A stretch of DNA of 40,898 nt from Streptomyces pinistramenti (GCF_020564935.1 NZ_JAJCXB010000059.1:1-40898); one strand, 5' to 3'; counted from the stretch's first letter, positions 7,558 to 16,178 are shown. Translations and numbers: made by a program. Notes: a model not told the origin generated them from the letters alone.

Positions 7558-8106
7558 TCACTGTGGCTGGGGCCCCAGGCCGGTCTCCTCGAAGACCAGC
7601 AGCGTGCGGGTGCTGAGGACCTCGGGAATCGACTGGATCCGGGTCAGCACCAGCTCCCGCAGCTCCCGGTTGTCCCTGGTGTGCACCAGCAGCAGGACAT
7701 CGAAGTCACCGCTGACCAGCGCGATGTGCGAGGCGCCGGGGAGCGCGGTGAGCTGTTCGCGCACCGTCCGCCAGGAGTTCTGCACGATCTTCAGCGTGAT
7801 GTAGGCGGACGCGCCCTGACCTGCCCGTTCCTGGTCCACGCGGGCGCTGAAGCCACGTATGACCCCGTCGTCGATCAGCCGGTTGATGCGGGCGTAGGCG
7901 TTGGCGCGCGAGACGTGCACCTGATCGGCGACGGAGCGTATGGAGGCGCGTCCGTCGTTCTGCAGCAGGTGCAGGATCGCGCGGTCGATGGTGTCCAGCG
8001 GGCGTGCGGGCGGCACGGACGGTCCTGCCGCGGACGGTCCCGGTGCGGTCGGCCCCGGCGCCGCCGGTGGCGCCCCGCCGGGATTGGCCATCTGTTCGTC
8101 CGGCAT
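7558..8106 (-). CDS. bkdR: Lrp/AsnC family regulator, BkdR-like
   Basis: 182 residues. A Pro/Ala-rich N-terminal tail of ~35 residues precedes the AsnC HTH (about 37-85: LDTIDRAILHLLQNDGRASI, VHVSRANAYARINRLIDDG). An alpha-beta RAM ligand domain follows (about 95-170, with LVSGDFDVLLLVHTRDNREL). Lrp-family proteins sense amino acids and bind DNA as multimers. It is divergent from bkdABC with a 223-bp intergenic region, as described for bkdR of S. coelicolor and S. avermitilis, so control of branched-chain keto acid dehydrogenase genes is likely. ATG at 8106; a second ATG five codons in is possible. The symbol rests on family plus position. Confidence 0.85.
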   Translation of the reverse strand: MPDEQMANPGGAPPAAPGPTAPGPSAAGPSVPPARPLDTIDRAILHLLQNDGRASIRSVADQVHVSRANAYARINRLIDDGVIRGFSARVDQERAGQGASAYITLKIVQNSWRTVREQLTALPGASHIALVSGDFDVLLLVHTRDNRELRELVLTRIQSIPEVLSTRTLLVFEETGLGPQPQ

Positions 8107-8150
8107 ATGGTCCCGCCTCCCCTTCGTGGACGCCCTGACTTCATCTCAAG

Positions 8151-8174
8151 CTGTGGAGAACCGTTTGTCCACAG
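8151..8174. promoter_or_regulatory. Inverted repeat CTGTGGA-N10-TCCACAG between bkdR and bkdA
   Basis: Perfect 7-bp arms at 8151-8157 and 8168-8174. The right arm contains TTGTCCACA (8165-8173), a DnaA-box-like element found in the same orientation relative to the gene and operator as at paaN and the acyl-CoA dehydrogenase gene. The left arm is a one-mismatch copy in opposite orientation. Confidence 0.5.
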
Positions 8175-8207
8175 GCTGGGTCCGCCTGTAGCCAAAATGT
8201 GCTGGCG

Positions 8208-8221
8208 ACCGAACAATCGGT
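8208..8221 (+). promoter_or_regulatory. Palindromic TetR-type operator, copy 3 (bkdA)
   Basis: ACCGAACAATCGGT, differing at one base from the core shared by copies 1 and 2, lies 109 bp upstream of the bkdA start. It is 34 bp downstream of TTGTCCACA and 9 bp downstream of CAAAAT (8193-8198), a possible -10, so it may cover the transcription start. Confidence 0.6.
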
Positions 8222-8329
8222 AGGGACGGGGTTGCTCGCCCCGGCCCTTTTCATCCTGCCCATCCGTCGCCCGCCCCCACCCCATATGAGGCGCTTCGCG
8301 CCACCCCTTGATTCGAGGAGGTGCTCGTC

Positions 8330-9514
8330 ATGACGGTCCTTGAGCAGCCCGGCAGCAGCAGGAACAAGGGCAGCCTGCCCGGCCCTGCGCCCGCCTGGCG
8401 TCCGCGCGTCGATCCGGCGCCCCTCCTGCCGGACGCGGAACCCCGCCGCGTCCTGGGTACGGACGCCGCCCGCAGGCTCGACCCCGCCCTGCTGACCAGG
8501 CTCTACGAACAGCTCGTGCGCGGCCGGCGGTACAACACCCAGGCCACCGCCCTCACCCGGCAGGGCCGCCTGGCGGTCTACCCGTCGTCCACCGGCCAGG
8601 AAGCCTGCGAGGTGGCGGCGGCGCTCGTACTGGAAGACCAGGACTGGCTCTTTCCCAGTTACCGCGACACCCTCGCCGCCGTGGCCCGCGGCCTGGACCC
8701 GGTCCAGGCCCTGACGCTCCTGAGGGGCGACTGGCACACCGGTTACGACCCCCGCGAGCGGCGGATCGCCCCCCTGTGCACCCCGCTCGCCACCCAGCTC
8801 CCGCACGCCGTGGGCCTGGCGCACGCAGCCCGCCTCAAGGGGGACGACGTGGTCGCGCTGGCCATGGTCGGCGACGGCGGCACCAGCGAGGGCGACTTCC
8901 ACGAGGCCCTGAACTTCGCCGCCGTCTGGCAGGCACCGGTCGTCTTCCTCGTCCAGAACAACGGATTCGCGATCTCCGTACCGCTGGCCAAGCAGACCGC
9001 CGCACCGTCGCTCGCCCACAAGGCGGTCGGCTACGGCATGCCCGGCCGCCTGGTGGACGGCAATGACGCAGCGGCCATGCACGAGGTCCTCACCGAGGCC
9101 GTCGAGCGGGCCCGCAGCGGCGGCGGCCCGACCCTCGTCGAGGCCGTCACCTACCGCATCGAGGCGCACACCAACGCCGACGACGCCACCCGCTACCGCC
9201 CCGCGTCCGAGGTCGAGGAATGGCGGGCGCACGACCCGATAGCCCTCCTGGAGCGCGAGTTGGCCTCCCGCGACCTGTTGTCCGACGAGTTCGTGGCCGC
9301 CACCCGGGACGGCGCCGAGGCGATGGCCGCCGACCTGCGGGAGCGAATGAACCAGGACCCGGTCCTGGACCCGATGGACCTGTTCCCCCACGTCTACGCC
9401 GAGGAGTCGGGCCAACTGCGCGAGCAGGCCGCACAGTTGCGTGCCGAGCTGGCCGCGGAGGCCGCCGGCAGCACCGAAGGCAGAGACGAGCCCGCCCAGG
9501 AGGCCCGGCCATGA
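8330..9514 (+). CDS. bkdA: Branched-chain 2-oxoacid dehydrogenase E1 alpha subunit
   Basis: 394 residues. With E1 beta it decarboxylates the 2-oxo acids of valine, leucine and isoleucine using thiamine diphosphate and acylates the lipoyl group of E2. The ThDP motif GDG...NN is complete (about residues 181-210: GDGGTSEGDFHEALNFAAVW to QNN). Phosphorylation-loop-like IEAHTNADDATRY is near the C-terminal third. The sequence, including PRVDPAPLLPDAEP and RRYNTQATALTRQGRLAVYP, matches what I recall of S. avermitilis BkdA. ATG at 8330 with GAGGAGG 8 nt upstream. First gene of a three-gene operon; ATGA overlap with bkdB. Confidence 0.95.
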   Translation: MTVLEQPGSSRNKGSLPGPAPAWRPRVDPAPLLPDAEPRRVLGTDAARRLDPALLTRLYEQLVRGRRYNTQATALTRQGRLAVYPSSTGQEACEVAAALVLEDQDWLFPSYRDTLAAVARGLDPVQALTLLRGDWHTGYDPRERRIAPLCTPLATQLPHAVGLAHAARLKGDDVVALAMVGDGGTSEGDFHEALNFAAVWQAPVVFLVQNNGFAISVPLAKQTAAPSLAHKAVGYGMPGRLVDGNDAAAMHEVLTEAVERARSGGGPTLVEAVTYRIEAHTNADDATRYRPASEVEEWRAHDPIALLERELASRDLLSDEFVAATRDGAEAMAADLRERMNQDPVLDPMDLFPHVYAEESGQLREQAAQLRAELAAEAAGSTEGRDEPAQEARP

Positions 9515-10545
9515 CGACGACCGTTCCTGCCACCGCGCGCAAGCCCGCCACCATGGCGCAGGCTCTGACCCGCGCCCTGCACGACGCCATGGCGGAGGAC
9601 CCGGCCGTCCACGTCATGGGTGAGGACGTGGGAGCCCTGGGCGGTGTCTTCCGCGTCACCGACGGCCTGGCGGAGAAGTTCGGCGATGACCGGTGCAGCG
9701 ACACCCCGCTGGCCGAAGCCGGCATCCTCGGCACGGCTGTCGGCATGGCCATGTACGGGCTGCGGCCGGTCGTCGAGATGCAGTTCGACGCCTTCGCCTA
9801 CCCGGCGTTCGAGCAGTTGGTGAGCCACGTCGCCAAGATGCGCAACCGCACCCGCGGCGCCCTTCCGATGCCGCTGACCATCCGGATCCCGTACGGCGGC
9901 GGGATCGGCGGCGTCGAGCACCACAGCGACTCGTCCGAGGCGTACTACCTGGCGACTCCGGGGCTCCAGGTGGTCACTCCCGCCACGGTCGAGGACGCCT
10001 ACGGCCTGCTGCGGGCCGCCATCGCCTCCGACGACCCGGTCGTCTTCCTCGAACCCAAGCGGCTCTACTGGTCGAAGGCCGACTGGTCGCCCGAGGCTCC
10101 GGCGCAGGTCGCGCCCCTGGGCCGGGCCGCGATACGGCGCCGCGGCGCGGACGCCACGCTGATCACCTACGGCCCCTCGCTGCCGGTCTGCATGGAGGCC
10201 GCAGAGGCGGCCCGCGCGGAGGGCTGGGATCTGGAAGTGATCGATCTGCGGTCCCTGATGCCGTTCGACGACGAGACCGTCTGCGCGTCGGTACGGCGCA
10301 CCGGCCGGGCCGTCGTCGTCCATGAAGCTCACGGATTCGGCGGCCCCGGTGGCGAGATCGCCGCCCGCATCACGGAGCGCTGCTTCCACCACCTGGAGGC
10401 GCCGGTGCTGCGGGTGGCGGGATTCGACATTCCGTATCCGCCGCCCATGCTGGAGAGGCATCATCTCCCTGGTGTGGACCGGATTCTCGATACGGTCGCC
10501 CGGCTCCAGTGGGAGTCGGACTGGATCGATGGAAGGGGGGAGTGA
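9511..10545 (+). CDS. bkdB: Branched-chain 2-oxoacid dehydrogenase E1 beta subunit
   Basis: 344 residues from the ATG at 9511, which overlaps the bkdA stop and has AGGAGG 7 nt upstream. It completes the alpha2beta2 E1 with BkdA. Family landmarks: VMGEDVGALGGVFRVTDGL, DTPLAEAGILGTAVGMAMYG, EMQFDAFAYPAFEQLVSH and the C-terminal transketolase domain with VIDLRSLMPFDDETV and HEAHGFGGPGGEIAARI. About 65-70% alike by eye to the second E1 beta at 26660. The stop overlaps the start of bkdC (TGATG). Confidence 0.95.
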   Translation: MTTTVPATARKPATMAQALTRALHDAMAEDPAVHVMGEDVGALGGVFRVTDGLAEKFGDDRCSDTPLAEAGILGTAVGMAMYGLRPVVEMQFDAFAYPAFEQLVSHVAKMRNRTRGALPMPLTIRIPYGGGIGGVEHHSDSSEAYYLATPGLQVVTPATVEDAYGLLRAAIASDDPVVFLEPKRLYWSKADWSPEAPAQVAPLGRAAIRRRGADATLITYGPSLPVCMEAAEAARAEGWDLEVIDLRSLMPFDDETVCASVRRTGRAVVVHEAHGFGGPGGEIAARITERCFHHLEAPVLRVAGFDIPYPPPMLERHHLPGVDRILDTVARLQWESDWIDGRGE

Positions 10546-11984
10546 TGGCTGTGGTCCGTGAATTCACCCTGCCCGATCTGGGGGAGGGCCTCACCGAAGC
10601 CACCATCGTCCAGTGGATGGTCGAGGTCGGCGAGGTGGTGGCCGTGGACCAGCCGGTCGTTGAGGTCGAGACGGCCAAGGCGATGGTGGAGGTGCCGTGC
10701 CCGTACGGCGGCGTGGTCACCGCCCGCTTCGGTGAGGAGGGCGCCGATCTCCCGGTCGGGGCGCCCCTGCTGACCGTCGCCGTCGGCACGTCCCCCGGCC
10801 CCGAGGACGCGGAACCGGCGCCCGGTACGGAACCGGCCTCCGCCGCGCCGTCGGGATCCTCCCCGGAGCCGCAGGGCGAGGGCTCGGGAAATGTGCTGGT
10901 CGGCTACGGAACGAGCGCGTCCGCAGCCCGGCGCCGCCGTATCAGGCCGGGCGCCGGCACCACCAAGGCGAACGGAGCCGGTACGGGCGCGGTGACGGCG
11001 GCGCACGAGCGGCCGGTGGCGTCCGGTCAGGGCCGCTCGGTGGCCGTCATCTCCCCGCTGGTGCGCCGCATGGCACGGGAACACGGCCTCGACCTGAGCG
11101 AGGTGCGCGGCAGCGGGCGGGACGGCCTGATCCTGCGAACGGACGTCGAGCGCGCGGTACAGCAGCGGGCCACGGCAGCCGGTGCCGCCTCCGGAGCCAC
11201 CGCCGGTCTCGTCGGCCCGGCCACCGTGACCGCGCCGGCCGCACCCGGGACGACGTTCGGCACCCGCTCCGTGCCCGGCACTCCGGCCGCGGCGGAGGGC
11301 GAGCGCATACCGCTCCGGGGGATGCGCGGCGCGGCGGCCGAGAAGTTCAGCCGCAGCCGCCGGGAGATCCCGGACGCGACCTGCTGGGTGGACGCCGACG
11401 CCACCGAACTCCTCGCCGCCCGCCGGGCGATGAACGCCCCGGGCACCCCCAAGGTGTCGCTGCTCGCGCTGCTGGCCCGGATCTGCACCGCGGCGCTGGC
11501 GCGGTTCCCCGAGCTGAACGCGACGATCGACACCGAGAGCCAGGAGATCGTCCGGCTGCCGGCCGTCCATCTCGGGTTCGCCGCGCAGACCGATCGCGGT
11601 CTGGTGGTGCCGGTGGTGCGGGACGCCCAGGCCCGCACGGTCGCGGGGCTCTCCGAAGAGATCGCCCGCCTCACCGACAGCGCACGCTCCGGCGGACTCT
11701 CCCTCGCCGATCTGACCCGCGGCACTTTCACCCTCAACAACTACGGCGTCTTCGGTGTGGACGGCTCCACGCCGATCATCAACCACCCCGAGGCCGCGAT
11801 GCTCGGTGTGGGCCGGATAGCCGCCAAACCCTGGGTGCACGAAGGCGAGCTGGCCGTCCGTCAGGTCGTCCAGCTCTCGTTCACCTTCGACCACCGGGTA
11901 TGCGACGGCGGCACGGCCGGCGGCTTCCTCAGGTACGTCGCCGACTGTGTGGAGCAGCCCGCGCTGCTGCTGCGCAACCTGTGA
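10545..11984 (+). CDS. bkdC: Branched-chain 2-oxoacid dehydrogenase E2 (lipoamide acyltransferase)
   Basis: 479 residues. An N-terminal lipoyl domain (about 1-80) has the lipoylation site K45 in VETAKAM. An Ala/Pro/Gly-rich linker and a peripheral subunit-binding domain (ISPLVRRMAREHGLDLSEVR, GRDGLILRTDVERAV) follow, then the catalytic domain from about residue 250. The active-site motif HRVCDG gives H450 and D454. It transfers the branched acyl group to CoA. The start overlaps the bkdB stop and GGAAGGGGGG precedes it. No E3 gene follows, so lipoamide dehydrogenase is supplied from elsewhere. No strong hairpin follows. Confidence 0.94.
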   Translation: MAVVREFTLPDLGEGLTEATIVQWMVEVGEVVAVDQPVVEVETAKAMVEVPCPYGGVVTARFGEEGADLPVGAPLLTVAVGTSPGPEDAEPAPGTEPASAAPSGSSPEPQGEGSGNVLVGYGTSASAARRRRIRPGAGTTKANGAGTGAVTAAHERPVASGQGRSVAVISPLVRRMAREHGLDLSEVRGSGRDGLILRTDVERAVQQRATAAGAASGATAGLVGPATVTAPAAPGTTFGTRSVPGTPAAAEGERIPLRGMRGAAAEKFSRSRREIPDATCWVDADATELLAARRAMNAPGTPKVSLLALLARICTAALARFPELNATIDTESQEIVRLPAVHLGFAAQTDRGLVVPVVRDAQARTVAGLSEEIARLTDSARSGGLSLADLTRGTFTLNNYGVFGVDGSTPIINHPEAAMLGVGRIAAKPWVHEGELAVRQVVQLSFTFDHRVCDGGTAGGFLRYVADCVEQPALLLRNL

Positions 11985-12067
11985 GGCGGGGCCCGCGGCA
12001 GAGGTCCGTGGTGCCCGTGTGACGGCTGCCGGCTCCGTGGTGTCGGTGTGGTCGCCCGGATCCCGGC

Positions 12068-12073
12068 GATACT
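12068..12073 (+). promoter_or_regulatory. -10-like hexamer for leaderless start of the MobA fusion gene
   Basis: GATACT ends 6 nt before the GTG at 12080 and keeps the key A and final T of TANNNT. The first base and the -35 are poor. It would start a new transcript after bkdABC. Confidence 0.35.
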
Positions 12074-12079
12074 CAAGGG

Positions 12080-13012
12080 GTGAGCGACCACACCGACTAC
12101 GACACCATCGTGCTGGCCGGCGGCGCGGCCCGGCGGCTCGGCGGGGCGGACAAGCCGGCCCTGTCCGTCGGCGGCCGCCCGCTCCTGGACCGCGTACTCG
12201 CCGCCTGCCCGGATGCGGCGACCACGGTCGTCGTCGGCCCCGCGCGCCCGACCGTACGCGCCGTCGTCCGCGCCAGGGAAAACCCGCCGGGCGGCGGCCC
12301 GTTGGCGGCCCTGGACGCCGGCCTGCGGCACACCACCGCGCCATGGGTGCTGGTCCTCTCCGCCGACCTCCCCTTCCTGACGGCGGTGACCGTACGCACC
12401 CTCCTGGAGGTGGCGGCGGGCGAGCCGTCCTCGGGGACGGGCCCCGCCCCCGAAGGCGCCATGCTGCGGGACGCGGGCGGGCGCGACCAGCCGCTGGTGG
12501 CCGCCTACCGGGCCGATGCGCTGCGCCGGGAACTGGACCTGCTGCGCGCCGAAAGCGGCACCCTGGCCGGTCTTCCGCTGCGTGCCGTGCTGTCCCGACT
12601 CGCGGTCGAACGGGTGCAGGACGCCACGGCTACGGCATCCTTCGACTGCGACACCTGGGAGGACATCAGCGCAGCTCGCGCGCGTATCAGGGAGCATGGA
12701 AACGTGTTGGACGAATGGATCACCGCAGTCAAGGCCGAACTGGGCATCGCACTCGATGTCGATACGAAGGCGCTCCTGGACCTGGCCCGTGACGCGGCGC
12801 ACGGCGTGGCCCGCCCGGCCGCGCCGCTGACGACGTTCCTGATCGGTTACGCCGCGGGCCGCCAGGAAGGCGACGTGCCGGAGCTGGCCGGGCGGGTCGC
12901 CGCGCTGGCCAACCGCTGGGCGGCGGAAACCGCGGCCGACGGCGCCCCGGCCACCGGCAAAAAGCCCGCCGAGCAGCGGATGGGCGAGCCCGCAGAGAAG
13001 CCCGCGGAATGA
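12080..13012 (+). CDS. MobA-like nucleotidyltransferase fused to a DUF6457 domain
   Basis: 310 residues. Residues 1-~205 are a MobA/GT-A fold NTP transferase: LAGGAARRLGGADKP fits LAGGxxxRxGxxK, GGGPLAALDAGL follows, and LSADLPFL carries the metal-binding Asp. MobA joins GMP to molybdopterin. The C-terminal ~85 residues (VLDEWITAVKAELGIALDVD through FLIGYAAGR) match the small all-helical DUF6457. This unit is often a separate protein encoded next to molybdenum genes, and it is fused here. A low-complexity tail ends the protein. GTG at 12080; the stop overlaps moeA (ATGA). A role in molybdenum cofactor maturation is well supported; the helical domain's role is unknown. Confidence 0.87.
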   Translation: MSDHTDYDTIVLAGGAARRLGGADKPALSVGGRPLLDRVLAACPDAATTVVVGPARPTVRAVVRARENPPGGGPLAALDAGLRHTTAPWVLVLSADLPFLTAVTVRTLLEVAAGEPSSGTGPAPEGAMLRDAGGRDQPLVAAYRADALRRELDLLRAESGTLAGLPLRAVLSRLAVERVQDATATASFDCDTWEDISAARARIREHGNVLDEWITAVKAELGIALDVDTKALLDLARDAAHGVARPAAPLTTFLIGYAAGRQEGDVPELAGRVAALANRWAAETAADGAPATGKKPAEQRMGEPAEKPAE

Positions 13013-15039
13013 CCGACGGGGAGTTCGACGACGCGTTCGCCGACGCACTGGCTCTGGCCAACGGCGACCGGGCGGCGGCGCGGACCCCGCGGCCCGACGG
13101 ACGCACGGCCCCGGGGACCGCTGAAACCGCCCCCGAAGCGGTCGAAACCGCTCCCGACGTGGCCGGCCCGGGTCCTGGACAGGCCGGAGCCGCCGCGGAC
13201 ACCGGCCGGGACGAGCGCCGGGGCCAGGGCAAGGCCGAGCGCCGGGGCAAGGCAAACGGCCGGGCCCGGAACCAGGCCACGGCCGAAGGCCACGGCGAAG
13301 CACACGAGCCGGGCCCCGGCACCGCCGCGGCACCCACGCCCCGCGAGTCCGCTCCCGCGGCCCCTCCCCCGCTGGGCCACACACCGCCGGAACCCGCTCC
13401 CGGCCCCTCCACCACGGCGACGCCGCCCGCCACCACCGCGACACCCGCGACTACGACCACAGAGCCGTCGGCCACCACAGGCCCGCCCTGCGCTCGCCCC
13501 GCCTCCGGCCCCTCCACCGCCGTCGACGACCCGTACCCCCCGTTCCTCGCCGCCGACCCCGACGGGCCCGCGGGGCCCGGCCGCCCTAGCGACCGCAAGG
13601 ATCCGGCGGACTGCGGCGGGTACTCCGTGCCGTCCTCCCCCTGGCACGTGGCCCGGGAGATCGCCCGGAAGGCGGCCGCGGGGCCGCGCGCGCCCGAGAC
13701 GACCGCGTCGGCCGACGCCCTCGGCCGGACGCTCGCCGCGCCGCTCACCGCCCTGACCGACCTGCCCTCGTTCGACACCTCGGCGATGGACGGCTGGGCC
13801 GTCTCCGGCCCCGGCCCCTGGTTCCTCGACCACCCGGCGGGTGACCGCGCGCCCGACGCCCCCACGTCCGGCCCCCCGAGCGACGAAGCATCCCCCCGCC
13901 AAGCCCCAGCCCGCCGTCTCCTCGCCGGCCACGCCTCCGCCGCCGTGCTCGCCGACGGGCACGCGATGCCGATCGCCACCGGGGCGCGGGTGCCGGCCGG
14001 GGCCACCGCCGTGCTGCGCAGCGAGCACGGCGAGGTCCGCGAACTGGGGGACGGGCGCGCCCGGTTGTCCGCGCCCAGGCCCGCGCCGCTGGGCCAGGAC
14101 ATCCGCCCGCGCGGCCAGGAATGCGGCCGCGGCGATCAACTGCTGCCCGCCGGAACGCCGGTGACCCCCGCGGTACTCGGCCTGGCAGCGGCCGCCGGAT
14201 ACGACGAGCTGACGACGTCTCCGCGGCCGCAGGTCGAGGTCCTCGTCCTCGGCGATGAACTGCTCCGGCACGGCCTCCCCCAGGACGGCCGGATCCGGGA
14301 CGCGCTCGGCCCGATGCTCGGCCCCTGGCTGCGGTCCCTGGGCGCCGACGTGGCCCCGCCCCGGCACCTCACCGACGACCCGGACACACTCCACGCGGCC
14401 GTATCCGGCTCCACCGCCGACATCGTCATCACCACCGGCGGCACCGCGTCGGGCCCCGTCGACCACGTGCATCCCACGCTGCGCCGCCTGGGCGCCGAGG
14501 TGCTGGTGGACGGCGTGCAGGTGCGCCCGGGGCATCCCATGCTGCTGGCCAGGCTCGCCCCCGGCCGCCACCTCGTGGGGCTGCCGGGCAACCCCCTCGC
14601 CGCCGTCTCGGGCCTGCTGACCCTGGCCGAGCCGCTGCTGCGGACCCTCGCCGCGCGCCGCCCCGCGCTGCCCTGCCGCGCCCCGCTCGGCGGCGCCGTA
14701 CAGGGGCATCCGCACGACACCCGGCTGGTCCCGGTGGTCTACCACGACGACATGCACGGGCTGACGGCACAGCCGCTGCGCTTCCACGGGCCCGCCATGC
14801 TGCGCGGCATCGCGGCAGCCGACGCGCTCGCCGTCATCCCGCCCGGCGGCGCGGAACGCGGCACCGAGGTCGGCATCCTGGAGTTTCCCTGGCCTGCGGG
14901 CGGGACGGCGGGCGGCCAGGACGGCGAGCTGACGGACTGGTCCGCGCCGGGGCCCGCCCGCGCACCCGATGCGCACCCCGGCGCCGCCCGTCCCGTACGC
15001 TCCACTGGTCCCGCACCACCGACCGGAGGCGCCGCGTGA
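13009..15039 (+). CDS. moeA: Molybdopterin molybdotransferase MoeA with long N-terminal extension
   Basis: 676 residues, against about 400-430 for ordinary MoeA. The core begins near residue 203 and carries FDTSAMDGWAV (about 255-265), PIATGARVPAGATAVLRSEH, DIVITTGGTASGPVDHVHPT and HLVGLPGNPLAAVSGLL. These are the residues for molybdate insertion into adenylylated molybdopterin. The first ~200 residues start with an acidic helix (MTDGEFDDAFADALALANGD), then run of Ala/Pro/Thr/Gly with a charged Arg/Lys/Gln stretch. A short disordered tail ends the protein. The ATG at 13009 overlaps the previous stop, so the extension is most likely translated. Overlaps the channel gene (GTGA). Confidence 0.92.
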   Translation: MTDGEFDDAFADALALANGDRAAARTPRPDGRTAPGTAETAPEAVETAPDVAGPGPGQAGAAADTGRDERRGQGKAERRGKANGRARNQATAEGHGEAHEPGPGTAAAPTPRESAPAAPPPLGHTPPEPAPGPSTTATPPATTATPATTTTEPSATTGPPCARPASGPSTAVDDPYPPFLAADPDGPAGPGRPSDRKDPADCGGYSVPSSPWHVAREIARKAAAGPRAPETTASADALGRTLAAPLTALTDLPSFDTSAMDGWAVSGPGPWFLDHPAGDRAPDAPTSGPPSDEASPRQAPARRLLAGHASAAVLADGHAMPIATGARVPAGATAVLRSEHGEVRELGDGRARLSAPRPAPLGQDIRPRGQECGRGDQLLPAGTPVTPAVLGLAAAAGYDELTTSPRPQVEVLVLGDELLRHGLPQDGRIRDALGPMLGPWLRSLGADVAPPRHLTDDPDTLHAAVSGSTADIVITTGGTASGPVDHVHPTLRRLGAEVLVDGVQVRPGHPMLLARLAPGRHLVGLPGNPLAAVSGLLTLAEPLLRTLAARRPALPCRAPLGGAVQGHPHDTRLVPVVYHDDMHGLTAQPLRFHGPAMLRGIAAADALAVIPPGGAERGTEVGILEFPWPAGGTAGGQDGELTDWSAPGPARAPDAHPGAARPVRSTGPAPPTGGAA

Positions 15040-16178
15040 AGCTCCCCTCCCACGATGCCGCGGCGCGTGAGGTCCCCGAGGACAACTCCCACCGGGTGAT
15101 GCTGCCCCGCCGGACGCCGGTGGCGCCGATCCGGCAGGTCGCCAGGCGGCTGCTGATGGCCCTGCTGGTCCTCGTCGCGACGGTCGTCATCGTCTGGATC
15201 GACCGCGACGAGTACCACGACAACGCCAACGGCACGGTCGATCTCCTCGACTGCGTCTACTACGCCACCGTCACGCTCTCCACCACCGGCTACGGCGACA
15301 TCGTCCCGTACGGCGACAGCGCACGGCTGCTGAACATCCTGCTCATCACGCCCCTGCGGGTGCTCTTCCTGATCATCCTGGTCGGCACCACACTGGAAGT
15401 GCTGACCGAGCGCACCCGCGAGCAGTGGCAACTGAAACGCTGGAGAAAAACCTTGCGTGACCACACCGTCGTCGTCGGCTACGGAACCAAGGGCCGTTCC
15501 GCGGTCCAGACCCTCTGCGCCACCGGCCTGACCCGCGACCGCATCGTGATCGTCGACCCCAGCCCCAAGGTGATCGACTCCGCGGTCGCCGAGGGCTTCG
15601 TGGGCGTGATCGGCGACGCCACCCGCAGCGATGTGCTCGTACGGGCCGAGATCCAGCGCGCCCACCAGGTCATCATCGCCACCCAGCGCGACGACACCGC
15701 CGTACTGGTCTCGTTGACCGCACGTCAGCTGAACAAGAAGGCCAACATCGTGGCCGCGGTCCGCGAGGAGGAGAACGCGCCGCTGCTGCGGCAGTCCGGC
15801 GCGGACTCCGTGATCACCTCGGCCAGCGCGGCCGGGCGCCTGCTGGGCCTCTCCGTCCAGAGCCCCAGCGCCGGTGCGGTGATGGAGGACCTGATCCAGC
15901 AGGGCAGCGGCCTCGACCTGATCGAGCGGCCGGTGGTGAAGGCCGAGGTCGGCAAGTCCGTACGCGATACGGGCGATCTGGTGGTCTCCGTCCTGCGCGG
16001 CCACCGGCTCCTCGGCTACGACGATCCGGCGGCCAGCCCGCTACAGGTCGCCGACCGGCTGATCACGATCGTCCGCGCGGCCCCGGACGAGCCGGACCTG
16101 CCGGGCAGGAGCAGCCGCACGGGCAAGTCGCCGCTGCCCGGCTCCGGGGTCTCGCCGATGCGCCGGGCGGACGACTGA
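15036..16178 (+). CDS. Potassium channel with TrkA-N (RCK) domain
   Basis: 380 residues. One membrane helix (about 37-55), a pore loop with the filter TTGYGD (83-88), and a second helix (about 95-115) make a two-helix potassium channel. The cytoplasmic RCK-N Rossmann domain follows (VVVGYGTKGRSAV, about 133-250), then RCK-C (about 270-350). In this class the RCK ring gates the pore on binding nucleotide or cation. The GTG at 15036 overlaps the moeA stop, with CGGAGG 9 nt upstream. A link to molybdenum cofactor genes is not obvious, so co-transcription is probably positional. Confidence 0.92.
   Translation: MKLPSHDAAAREVPEDNSHRVMLPRRTPVAPIRQVARRLLMALLVLVATVVIVWIDRDEYHDNANGTVDLLDCVYYATVTLSTTGYGDIVPYGDSARLLNILLITPLRVLFLIILVGTTLEVLTERTREQWQLKRWRKTLRDHTVVVGYGTKGRSAVQTLCATGLTRDRIVIVDPSPKVIDSAVAEGFVGVIGDATRSDVLVRAEIQRAHQVIIATQRDDTAVLVSLTARQLNKKANIVAAVREEENAPLLRQSGADSVITSASAAGRLLGLSVQSPSAGAVMEDLIQQGSGLDLIERPVVKAEVGKSVRDTGDLVVSVLRGHRLLGYDDPAASPLQVADRLITIVRAAPDEPDLPGRSSRTGKSPLPGSGVSPMRRADD

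Noticed and set aside
12847..14976. 709-codon minus-strand frame opposite moeA
   Set aside because: Gly/Arg-rich composition without motifs; moeA on the plus strand is certain.
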